Under the pieces are notes generated by a model, which was not told the DNA's origin, searched no databases, and was given only the letters and a program-made list of their open reading frames with translations. Positions 1-7,348 of a stretch of DNA of 64,000 nt are shown one piece after another. The first letter of the stretch is position 1, and each line of letters opens with the position of its first letter. Made by a program: the position numbers and the translations under genes. The stretch is from NCBI GenBank assembly GCA_039811185.1, contig JBDHYF010000001.1, forward strand, positions 377,115 to 441,114, read 5' to 3'. The DNA is from JAEZDR01 sp039811185. GTDB lineage: Bacteria; Bacteroidota; Bacteroidia; Chitinophagales; Chitinophagaceae.

Positions 1-85
1 TTTTTGGATTCCACTTCTTTTTAAGGTGACCAAAATGTACACCTGCTTCGAGCAATTGGTGCTGTAAAGAAGGAGTTTGTTCCAT
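1..85 (-). CDS. rpsB: 30S ribosomal protein S2, N-terminal fragment
   Basis: Reading the minus strand from the ATG at 85 gives 28 codons running off the window edge. The segment LLEAGVHFGHLKKKWNPK is the highly conserved N-terminus of ribosomal protein S2, which binds the 30S head/body junction together with S1. It lies 42 bases downstream of rpsI in the same direction, so the order is rplM-rpsI-rpsB, a common ribosomal operon in Bacteroidota. Only the first tenth of the protein is visible. Confidence 0.9.
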   Translation of the reverse strand, partial: MEQTPSLQHQLLEAGVHFGHLKKKWNPK

Positions 86-127
86 ATTATTAGTTTGTAA
101 ATTTGAATGAATTGTTGAAAAAAGGAA

Positions 128-517
128 TTAACGTTTGCTGAACTGGAAGCTCTTACGTGCTTTTTTATGACCAAATTTCTTACGTTCAACGCCTCTTGGA
201 TCGCGTTTAAGATAGCCCGCAGCTTTAAGAGCCGGACGATATTCCGGATTTAGTTCGAGCAGCGCACGTGCAATGGCAAGTTTGCTTGCTTCGGCCTGAC
301 CTTTTAAACCACCGCCGGTGGCATTGATGAGGATATCCAGTTTGCCGAAGGTTTCGCTGGTTTTTAGCGGCGCTTCCAACTGGTTTTGAAGGTATACCAA
401 GGGGAAATATTCCTTATAATCTTTATTGTTGACAGTTATTTTTCCGTCGCCTTTGCTGATAAAAACGCGGGTAACCGCTTCTTTACGACGTCCAACTGCA
501 TTTTTTTGCTTTTCCAT
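128..517 (-). CDS. rpsI: 30S ribosomal protein S9
   Basis: 129-residue protein of normal length for bacterial S9. The basic C-terminal tail (residues about 105-129, ending FQFSKR) is the conserved S9 extension that reaches the P-site tRNA on the 30S subunit; the N-terminal GRRKEAVTRVF segment is also diagnostic. It follows rplM by 26 bases and precedes rpsB, so all three are probably co-transcribed from the promoter upstream of rplM. The start ATG at 517 is the only sensible one and gives MEKQKNAVGRRKEA, matching relatives. Confidence 0.97.
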   Translation of the reverse strand: MEKQKNAVGRRKEAVTRVFISKGDGKITVNNKDYKEYFPLVYLQNQLEAPLKTSETFGKLDILINATGGGLKGQAEASKLAIARALLELNPEYRPALKAAGYLKRDPRGVERKKFGHKKARKSFQFSKR

Positions 518-543
518 TTATCTGGAGGATTTAAAGTGTTTGA

Positions 544-987
544 TTAAAATTTAAGTTCTTTTGGTTGCTGCGCAAAATGGGGATGCTGATCGCCGGCATA
601 CACAAAAAGCTTTTTAAACATTTTACGGCCCAAACGATTTTTTGGAAGCATTCCTTTTACCGCTCTTTCCACAATCACTTCAGGACGGCGTTTTAAAAGG
701 TTTTTTGCAGTTTCTTCTTTCTTACCGCCAGGATAACCGGAGAAGTTGATGTACATCTTGTCTTCTATTTTATTACCCGTAAACTTTACTTTGTCTGCAT
801 TAATTACAATAATAAAGTCGCCACAATCAACGTGAGGCGTGTAATAAGCTTTGTTTTTTCCGCGAAGTATAGCTGCAATTCTTGCACTCATACGCCCAAC
901 GGTTTGATTAGTACCGTCAACAACATACCAGCTGCGTTGAACGGTAGCCGCATTCGCGTGTTTTGTTGTGAAATGTAATTTACTCAT
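544..987 (-). CDS. rplM: 50S ribosomal protein L13
   Basis: 147-residue protein of normal L13 length. Conserved segments include WYVVDGTNQTVGRMSARIA near residue 21, the YINFSGYPGG region and the C-terminal VYAGDQHPHFAQQP block typical of L13. It is an early-assembly 23S rRNA-binding protein. First gene of the minus-strand operon rplM-rpsI-rpsB; a candidate Bacteroidota promoter lies about 60 bases upstream. The 183-base gap to the end of mfd (also minus) holds that promoter and no gene. Confidence 0.97.
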   Translation of the reverse strand: MSKLHFTTKHANAATVQRSWYVVDGTNQTVGRMSARIAAILRGKNKAYYTPHVDCGDFIIVINADKVKFTGNKIEDKMYINFSGYPGGKKEETAKNLLKRRPEVIVERAVKGMLPKNRLGRKMFKKLFVYAGDQHPHFAQQPKELKF

Positions 988-1047
988 CTTAAAAAATTTT
1001 TACAGCGCTATCCCGCTGCATTTTGTTTAATCCGAAAATTCGGTTTG

Positions 1048-1077
1048 CAAAAGTGTGGGTATAATGTGGATTGACAA
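1048..1077 (-). promoter_or_regulatory. candidate promoter of the rplM-rpsI-rpsB operon
   Basis: On the minus strand TTG (complement of 1075-1077) is followed after 19 bases by CACTTTTG (complement of 1048-1055), one mismatch from the Bacteroidota -7 box TAnnTTTG. The -33/-7 spacing fits the published primary sigma factor consensus for this phylum. It would give a leader of roughly 55 bases before the L13 start at 987. Prediction from sequence only. Confidence 0.45.
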
Positions 1078-1170
1078 TCGAATTTTCGTTGTTTTTTTAT
1101 CGAACCCGTGCAACGAATTGAAAATCAATAAAAATTTTGCTCAAATTAACAAATGAGAAGGAAGTTCAAC

Positions 1171-4100
1171 TCAATTGTTGCCGGCGCCGGCAACTGCGGC
1201 CTGCATTTGTTGAAGAAAGCGAAGCATTTCATCCATACCCGAAATGTCGTTTACTATCAACAAAAAGTTCTTTGCCACCTGCTTCAGCCTTGCTTTGTTG
1301 GTACCGGTTTGCAAAAAGGCGAGTATGTTTTTAAATACGGCCGATTCAAAATAGGGCGAGTCGTTTTTGTTAATGAAGTAACACCGCATGGTGCGCTCTT
1401 TCAAACTCATTTTTTCAAAGCCGAGTGCAACGGCAATTCTGCGGCACCGAACAGTGGTAAATAAATCTTCTACCTGAGGCGGTACAGGGCCAAATCTGTC
1501 GGTCAGCTCGGTATGAAAGTCTTTAAGGTCGGCCTCCGTTTCACAATCGTCGAGCCGGCTGTATAACGAAAGGCGTTCGGTAATGCTTTCCACATATTCA
1601 TCGGGGATCAAAATCTCCAAATCGGTATCGATGGTGCAATCGTTTACAAAATCGTCTTGTTTGCTGATTTCCTCGGCAAACAATTCTTTAAACGATGTTC
1701 TTTTCAGCTCGCGAATGGCTTCCTGCAAAATTTTCTGGTACATTTCGAAGCCGATTTCTGCCATAAAACCGGTTTGCTCGCCACCTAACAAATTTCCCGC
1801 ACCGCGGATGTCCAAATCGCGCATGGCAATTTGAAAGCCGCTTCCCAACTCGCTGAACTGCTCCAGCGTTTGCAGCCGTTTTCTCGAGTCGGTTGGCAGC
1901 GTGCTCACAGGTGGCGCAAGCAGGTAACAAAAGGCTTTTTTATTGCTTCTTCCAACACGGCCGCGCAGTTGATGCAGGTCGCTCAACCCAAAATGATGGG
2001 CGTTATTAATAATAATGGTGTTTACGTTGGGAATATCTACGCCGCTTTCCACAATGTTGGTACACACCAGCACATCGTAGCGGTGGTCGATAAAGTCCAT
2101 AATCTTCTCTTCCAAATCTTTGCCTTCCATTTGGCCGTGTGCAAAACTGATGCTCAGGTCGGGACAAAGATTCTGAATCATGGCGGCCATTTCGGCAAGG
2201 CCGTTTACCCGGTTGTGTATGAAGAAAACCTGCCCGCCGCGGGAGGTTTCGTAATAGATGGCTTCGCGAACAAAGTCGGGATTGAATAATTGTACTTCGG
2301 TTTGAATAGGTTGCCTGTTCGGAGGCGGTGTGTTGATGATGCTTAAATCCCGTGCACCCATTAATGAAAACTGAAGCGTACGCGGAATAGGCGTTGCCGT
2401 AAGCGTTAAGCAATCCACATTGGTACGAAGTGTTTTTATTTTTTCCTTGTGGGCAACGCCAAACTTCTGCTCTTCATCAATAATTAATATTCCGAGGTCT
2501 TTATAACTCACCTCTTTTCCTAAAAGGGCATGCGTGCCAATAATGATGTCGATTTTTCCTTCTTTCAGCTTTGCATAGGTTTCCTTCTTTTCTTTTGCCG
2601 ATTTAAAACGGTTTACATAATCTACCGTTACCGGAAAATCTTTCAGGCGTTCGCTGAAGGTTTTGTAATGCTGAAACGCAAGAATCGTTGTAGGCACTAA
2701 AATAGCTGCCTGCTTACCGTCAACCGCTGCTTTAAACGCAGCCCTAACCGCCACTTCGGTTTTACCAAAACCCACGTCGCCACAAACCAGCCTGTCCATT
2801 GGCGCAGCCGACTCCATATCTTTTTTTACATCGTTGCTTGCTTTGTTCTGGTCGGGCGTGTCTTCATAAATAAACGAAGCTTCCAGTTCGGTTTGCATGT
2901 AATTATCGGGAGCAAAAGCAAAACCCTGCTGTGCCTTTCGCTGTGCATACAGCTCAATTAAATCGAAGGCTATTTCTTTTACCTTGGTTTTTGTTTTTTC
3001 TTTCAGCCGCTGCCAGGCATCGCTTCCCAACTTATTTATTTTCGGAACGCTGCCGTCTTTTCCCGTGTACTTCGAAATCTTGTGAAGGCTGTTAATGTTT
3101 ACGTACAGGATGTCGCTGTCTTTATAAATAATTCTAACGGCTTCCTGCATTTTTCCGTTAACCTCCAGTTTTTGCAGCCCGCTGTAAGTTCCCACGCCAT
3201 GATCGATGTGCGTAACATAATCGCCGGGTTGCAGTTCCCGCAAGGTTTTCAGCGTTAACGCCTTGCTTTTGTTATACGCCTGTTTAACCTTATACTTATG
3301 ATAGCGCTGAAAAATTTGATGGTCGGTATAGCAAACAACTTTCAGCTCGTTATCAACAAAACCTTCATGAATAGCAGTGGCTACCGGATGAAACTGAATC
3401 TCGGTTTTCAGATCGGACAAAATGGAATAAATTCTTTCCAACTGTTTTGCCTGATCGGAAAAAAGGTAGATAGCAAAGCCCGCCGCCTCGTGCTCCTTCA
3501 GGTCTTTAATCAATAACTCAAACCGCCGGTTAAACGAAGGCTGAGTTTTGGTGTTGAAGGCGAACTCCTCATCAGAAAAATGCGGCTTGTATCCAAACTC
3601 AATCAAAAACCGCTGCTGTAGCTGGCGCTCAATGGTTGCAACCGGCACAAAATCTTTCTGCGAAACTTCTTTCAGCGATTTTTCGTCGGGCTCATCTTCT
3701 TTTTGGCTGATGTTCCCCGATTCAACAAGGCGCAGAAAGCCCGCAAGGTCTTCTTCTTGCTCGAGCAATTTTTCCTTAATAATATCCCAGTCTTTCAGCC
3801 AGATGAGGGTATCGGCTTTTATGTATTCGAGAAGAGAAATCTTTTCGTCGCTGTTAAACTGTGTTTCAATATTTGGGATGATGGAAACCTGTGATAGTTT
3901 TCTTTCGCTTAACTGCGTCTCCGGATCGAAGATGCGGATAGAATCCACATCGTTTCCAAATAACTCAATGCGGTAGGGCTTATCGTTTCCGAAAGAATAG
4001 ATGTCGAGAATACCGCCCCGGATGGCAAACTGCCCCGGCTCGTACACAAAATCCGTTCGTTCAAAACCATACATCACAAAGAGCTCGAGCAGGCTTTCAA

Positions 4101-4599
4101 CGTTCAGGTTATCATTGGTTTTTATTTGGATGATGTTCCCTGTAAGCGTGTTGGGAAGCACCACTTTTTCAAATAAAGCTTCGGGATAGGTGATGATGAT
4201 TTTTTTGTTGCCCCCCGATGCAAGCTTGGTAAGCGCTTCGGTGCGCAACATAACGTTGGAGCTGTTTAGGAGACGGTAGTTTTTCCGGTGTTTAAAGGAA
4301 GAAGGGAAATAAAAAAGATCGAGCGCGCCGGTGAGATTTTCGATGGTATTATGAAAATATGCTGCTTCTTCCGCATCGTTTAAAACAACAAGATGATTCA
4401 GCGCTTCGGTTTCTTTGCCGGTTACGAAAGCACTGAGCAGAAACTCGGCGCTGCTGCCATAAAGATTTTTCAGGTAAATCTTTTCGCTTATTGCTTGGCC
4501 AGCGCTGTTTTGGGCAATCATCATCCGCTGCGTTAACTGTTTAACGCGGGTGTTTTGCTGATATTTACTGATGAGTTCGTCCAGATTACTTCTTTCCAA
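1171..4599 (-). CDS. mfd: transcription-repair coupling factor Mfd
   Basis: Large superfamily 2 translocase that removes stalled RNA polymerase and recruits UvrA to lesions. Visible in order: N-terminal UvrB-like region, RNA polymerase interaction region (around LQPGDYVTHIDHGVGTYSGL), helicase lobes with Walker A GDVGFGKTEVA and box II DEEQKFG, motifs SLSISFAHGQM and GRVGRSNKKAFCY, and the C-terminal TRCF domain (TELTDRFGPVPPQVEDL). The frame is open back to an ATG at 4659 (1162 residues), but a perfect TAnnTTTG box (TATCTTTG) sits at 4607-4614, inside that extension and 7 bases before the TTG at 4599. I therefore take TTG 4599 as the start (1142 residues, LERSNLDELISKYQQ). Divergent from obgE. 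Confidence 0.93.
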   Translation of the reverse strand: MERSNLDELISKYQQNTRVKQLTQRMMIAQNSAGQAISEKIYLKNLYGSSAEFLLSAFVTGKETEALNHLVVLNDAEEAAYFHNTIENLTGALDLFYFPSSFKHRKNYRLLNSSNVMLRTEALTKLASGGNKKIIITYPEALFEKVVLPNTLTGNIIQIKTNDNLNVESLLELFVMYGFERTDFVYEPGQFAIRGGILDIYSFGNDKPYRIELFGNDVDSIRIFDPETQLSERKLSQVSIIPNIETQFNSDEKISLLEYIKADTLIWLKDWDIIKEKLLEQEEDLAGFLRLVESGNISQKEDEPDEKSLKEVSQKDFVPVATIERQLQQRFLIEFGYKPHFSDEEFAFNTKTQPSFNRRFELLIKDLKEHEAAGFAIYLFSDQAKQLERIYSILSDLKTEIQFHPVATAIHEGFVDNELKVVCYTDHQIFQRYHKYKVKQAYNKSKALTLKTLRELQPGDYVTHIDHGVGTYSGLQKLEVNGKMQEAVRIIYKDSDILYVNINSLHKISKYTGKDGSVPKINKLGSDAWQRLKEKTKTKVKEIAFDLIELYAQRKAQQGFAFAPDNYMQTELEASFIYEDTPDQNKASNDVKKDMESAAPMDRLVCGDVGFGKTEVAVRAAFKAAVDGKQAAILVPTTILAFQHYKTFSERLKDFPVTVDYVNRFKSAKEKKETYAKLKEGKIDIIIGTHALLGKEVSYKDLGILIIDEEQKFGVAHKEKIKTLRTNVDCLTLTATPIPRTLQFSLMGARDLSIINTPPPNRQPIQTEVQLFNPDFVREAIYYETSRGGQVFFIHNRVNGLAEMAAMIQNLCPDLSISFAHGQMEGKDLEEKIMDFIDHRYDVLVCTNIVESGVDIPNVNTIIINNAHHFGLSDLHQLRGRVGRSNKKAFCYLLAPPVSTLPTDSRKRLQTLEQFSELGSGFQIAMRDLDIRGAGNLLGGEQTGFMAEIGFEMYQKILQEAIRELKRTSFKELFAEEISKQDDFVNDCTIDTDLEILIPDEYVESITERLSLYSRLDDCETEADLKDFHTELTDRFGPVPPQVEDLFTTVRCRRIAVALGFEKMSLKERTMRCYFINKNDSPYFESAVFKNILAFLQTGTNKARLKQVAKNFLLIVNDISGMDEMLRFLQQMQAAVAGAGNN

Positions 4600-4606
4600 A
4601 ACGCAC

Positions 4607-4614
4607 CAAAGATA
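4607..4614 (-). promoter_or_regulatory. -7 promoter box of mfd, nearly abutting the start
   Basis: TATCTTTG on the minus strand matches TAnnTTTG exactly. It ends 7 bases before the TTG at 4599, so transcription would begin at or next to the start codon. No clear -33 TTG is seen. It falls inside the longer open frame that starts at 4659, which argues against that longer start. Confidence 0.4.
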
Positions 4615-4683
4615 GGCAGCCGCAGAAAAAGGCGGCGTTAATGTTAAGTTGGCTTGCAATCATTAATATCAGATTTTTGCAGC

Positions 4684-5688
4684 ATGTCGGAGAGAAATTT
4701 TATCGATTATATCAGATTGTTTTGCCGAAGCGGAAACGGCGGCGCCGGAAGCCGTCATTTCATGCGCACAAAGTTCAACGCAAAAGCAGGACCCGACGGT
4801 GGCGACGGCGGCAGAGGCGGACACATTATTCTGAAAGGCAATAAGCAGTTGTGGACGCTGCTTCACCTTCGCTATCATAAAAATATTTTGGCCGAACATG
4901 GAGAAAACGGCAGCAAAAACAACTGCAGCGGACGCCAGGGAAAAGATGTAATTATTGAAGTGCCTTTAGGCACGATTGCCATTGATGAAGAAACCGGCAA
5001 AACAGAAGCAGAGATATTGGAGGACGGACAAGAAGTAATTTGGCTGAAAGGCGGCAGAGGCGGGTTGGGCAATCAGCATTTTGCCACGCCCACCAATCAG
5101 GTTCCTGAATATGCACAACCCGGTGAAAGCGGCACCGAAGCCTGGAAAATGCTGGAACTGAAAGTGCTGGCCGATGTAGGGCTGGTGGGTTTTCCAAACG
5201 CCGGAAAGTCAACGCTTTTATCCGTAATCAGTGCGGCGCGTCCCAAGATTGCGAATTACGCTTTCACTACCTTGATTCCTCAATTGGGGATGGTCGACTA
5301 CCGCGACGGCCGGTCGTTTTGCGTGGCCGATCTTCCGGGAATTATTGAAGGTGCCAGCGAAGGAAAAGGTTTAGGATACCGCTTTCTTCGCCATATTGAA
5401 AGAAACTCTATTTTGCTCTTTCTCATTCCTGCCGACAGCAAAAACCACCGCGAAGAATTTGAAATATTGAAGAAAGAGTTACAGCAGTACAACCCGGCAA
5501 TGATGCAGAAAGACTTTGTAATTGCCATAAGCAAATCGGATATGCTCGATGCCGAACTTGAACAGGAAATTGCCAAAGAACTGCCCGAAAACATTCCCCA
5601 CATTTTTATATCATCGGTAGCGCAAAAAAACATTCAGCAGTTGAAAGATTTGCTCTGGAACACGCTTCATCAGCATCAACCGCTCTAG
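4684..5688 (+). CDS. obgE: Obg family GTPase (ribosome assembly)
   Basis: 334 residues from the ATG at 4684, giving MSERNFIDYIRLFCRSGNGG. The glycine-rich Obg fold occupies about residues 1-158 (GGDGGRGGHIILKG), followed by the G domain with G1 GFPNAGKSTLL, G3 DLPGI and G4 SKSD. It lacks a C-terminal OCT extension. Obg is a GTPase acting in late 50S assembly and stress control. A longer open frame begins at 4654, but that N-terminus is not Obg-like and would overlap the promoter zone. It is divergent from mfd and converges, 5 bases apart, on the PfpI-like gene. Confidence 0.95.
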   Translation: MSERNFIDYIRLFCRSGNGGAGSRHFMRTKFNAKAGPDGGDGGRGGHIILKGNKQLWTLLHLRYHKNILAEHGENGSKNNCSGRQGKDVIIEVPLGTIAIDEETGKTEAEILEDGQEVIWLKGGRGGLGNQHFATPTNQVPEYAQPGESGTEAWKMLELKVLADVGLVGFPNAGKSTLLSVISAARPKIANYAFTTLIPQLGMVDYRDGRSFCVADLPGIIEGASEGKGLGYRFLRHIERNSILLFLIPADSKNHREEFEILKKELQQYNPAMMQKDFVIAISKSDMLDAELEQEIAKELPENIPHIFISSVAQKNIQQLKDLLWNTLHQHQPL

Positions 5689-5693
5689 GCCAC

Positions 5694-6248
5694 TTATTTT
5701 GGGTTGTGCCGTCCTTCGCGGATTTCTTCGAGCATTTTTCGGTTAAAAGCTTCCAGATCCTTTGGACTGCGGCTTGTAACCAAACCATTGTCAACCACCA
5801 CTTCTTCATCCCGCCAGTTGGCGCCGGCGTTTTCGAGATCGGTTTTAATGGAGTGAAATGATGTAAGCGTGCGGTTTTTGAGCAGTTTGGTCTCAATGAG
5901 CAGCTGCGGGGCGTGGCAGATAGCCGCCAGCGGTTTTGCGTTTTCGAGAAAATGTTTTGCGAAAGCAATATACTTTTCATCGCGGCGCATTTTGTCGGGA
6001 TTGATTACGCCGCCGGGAATCATCAGTGCGTCGTAGTTTTCGGGCTTTGCATCCTGAAGCAATACATCGGTATCTAATGTAATCGACCAGTTTCCATGAT
6101 TCCAGCCTTTCACCTGTTTTTCGTTGCTTAGAATGAATACTTCTGCTCCGGCATCTTCCAGCGCTTTTTTCGGACTTGTTAATTCAGACTCTTCGAAGCC
6201 ATTGTCGGTTAAGATGGCCACTCTTTTTCCGGATAATGTATCTGCCAT
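5694..6248 (-). CDS. PfpI/DJ-1 family type 1 glutamine amidotransferase-like protein
   Basis: 184 residues. The conserved nucleophile elbow AAICHAPQLL (Cys then His, about residues 109-118) and the N-terminal ILTDNGFEESEL with its catalytic Glu place it in the DJ-1/PfpI superfamily, in the group of E. coli YhbO and B. subtilis general stress protein 18. Members are described as deglycases or chaperone-like stress proteins; whether it is a protease is doubtful. The C-terminal segment LVTSRSPKDLEAFNRKML is typical of the subgroup. Stand-alone, convergent with obgE. Confidence 0.88.
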   Translation of the reverse strand: MADTLSGKRVAILTDNGFEESELTSPKKALEDAGAEVFILSNEKQVKGWNHGNWSITLDTDVLLQDAKPENYDALMIPGGVINPDKMRRDEKYIAFAKHFLENAKPLAAICHAPQLLIETKLLKNRTLTSFHSIKTDLENAGANWRDEEVVVDNGLVTSRSPKDLEAFNRKMLEEIREGRHNPK

Positions 6249-6308
6249 AATTTAATTTTTCAGGCAGTGTTACAAAAACTGTGCATCTCCGGCTTAACCG
6301 GCTTAGGG

Positions 6309-6800
6309 TTAGGGCAACAAAGCTTCGAACTGTCCGGTTTCTTTGTTTTTGCGGACGTTGTTTGCATGAAAAAATTTGCCGTTCATGGCTACATAAACAC
6401 CATGCGGCAATGTTTGCACAAAGGCCATGGCGCTGCCGAGATTAAACAATCCGTCGGAGCTTCCGAATTTATAAGGGATCATTGCGCCCGTAACCACCAC
6501 AGTTTTGTTGGTAACGGATTTGGCTATGGCCGATGCGGTTTCCGCCATCGTATCGGTTCCGTGTGTAATAATAATTTTGTCTTCAGAAGCTTCTCTGCAA
6601 TGTCGGGCAATCAACTCGCGGTCTATGTTGGTCATCTCAAGGCTGTCGATCATCATCAAAGTACGAATTTCAACTTCCACGCGGTTGCGGCCCAGCTTCA
6701 GCATTTCAGGCAAATGTGTGTCGCGGAAGAAGAGCTTTCCGGTCAGCTCATCATATTCTTTATCGAAAGTGCCACCCGTTATAAAAATTCTTATGTCCAT
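6309..6800 (-). CDS. half-size asparaginase-domain protein
   Basis: 163 residues from ATG 6800 (MDIRIFITGGTFDKEYDE). It carries the two active-site threonine signatures of L-asparaginases, GGTFDKEY at the N-terminus and ITHGTDTMAETA near residue 80, plus VVVTGAMIPYKFGSSDG, but stops after the N-terminal domain: classic asparaginases are about 330 residues with a second domain. Such short asparaginase-domain proteins recur in Bacteroidota, so this looks like a family form and not a truncation. Substrate unknown. It lies 13 bases downstream of the DUF2480 gene, probably co-transcribed. Confidence 0.85.
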   Translation of the reverse strand: MDIRIFITGGTFDKEYDELTGKLFFRDTHLPEMLKLGRNRVEVEIRTLMMIDSLEMTNIDRELIARHCREASEDKIIITHGTDTMAETASAIAKSVTNKTVVVTGAMIPYKFGSSDGLFNLGSAMAFVQTLPHGVYVAMNGKFFHANNVRKNKETGQFEALLP

Positions 6801-6813
6801 CAAAAAAAAGATT

Positions 6814-7317
6814 TTATTTTCTTTTAAAAACCGGAACGCTGCTGCATGCCTCGCCATACATTACCGATTTGACATGTGGTAATAGCGCATTGGTAACAGC
6901 AATATAGGCCTGCTCGGGTATATGATGTTCGCCACAACCTTTCACCAGCACCCGTTTATCGGTATAAACAGAGAAATCGGTTGCTTCAATATTTCTTAGT
7001 GTAATGATGGAAGAGCATAAACCCGCGTTGCCGAAGTAAACGGCTTTGGCTATCTCTTTTAAACAGGTGGCCACCAACATATAAGCCCACATGGGAATAA
7101 TGGCGTCGGCACTGCAGGTAACCGCCACATATTTGCCGGAAAACTTTGTCCAGTCTTCATTTTTCAATGCTTGTCTGAAATCTTTCTCCTTTAAAATCAT
7201 TCCCATAAAAAGAAAATCTTTCAGGTCGAACACTGCAATTTCAGTTTCGGGAAGAAAGGTTTTTAGGTCGATGGTAACCAGTCCGCTTTCTGCAATCTTG
7301 TTTACAATAGGTTCCAT
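6814..7317 (-). CDS. DUF2480 family protein
   Basis: 167 residues from ATG 7317 (MEPIVNKIAESGLVTIDLKT). The conserved core DLKDFLFMGMILKEKDFR, the motif VKGCGEHHIPEQAY and a C-terminal GEACSSVPV segment match the DUF2480 family, found almost only in Bacteroidota. The Cys-Gly-Glu-His-His cluster and second Cys could bind metal, but no function is established. The open frame extends upstream to 7428, overlapping the neighbouring surface-protein gene; the internal ATG is preferred because family members begin with this segment. Upstream in the same operon as the half-size asparaginase. Confidence 0.85.
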   Translation of the reverse strand: MEPIVNKIAESGLVTIDLKTFLPETEIAVFDLKDFLFMGMILKEKDFRQALKNEDWTKFSGKYVAVTCSADAIIPMWAYMLVATCLKEIAKAVYFGNAGLCSSIITLRNIEATDFSVYTDKRVLVKGCGEHHIPEQAYIAVTNALLPHVKSVMYGEACSSVPVFKRK

Positions 7318-7348
7318 TTGTGCAAAGTAACATAAGATCAGCCATCCT

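Noticed and set aside
1153..2289. Several plus-strand frames opposite mfd
   Set aside because: Antisense shadows of mfd with no domain or protein-like composition.
4654..4683. Extended obgE start at 4654
   Set aside because: The added residues are not Obg-like and cover the promoter zone; MSERNFIDY at 4684 is the family start.
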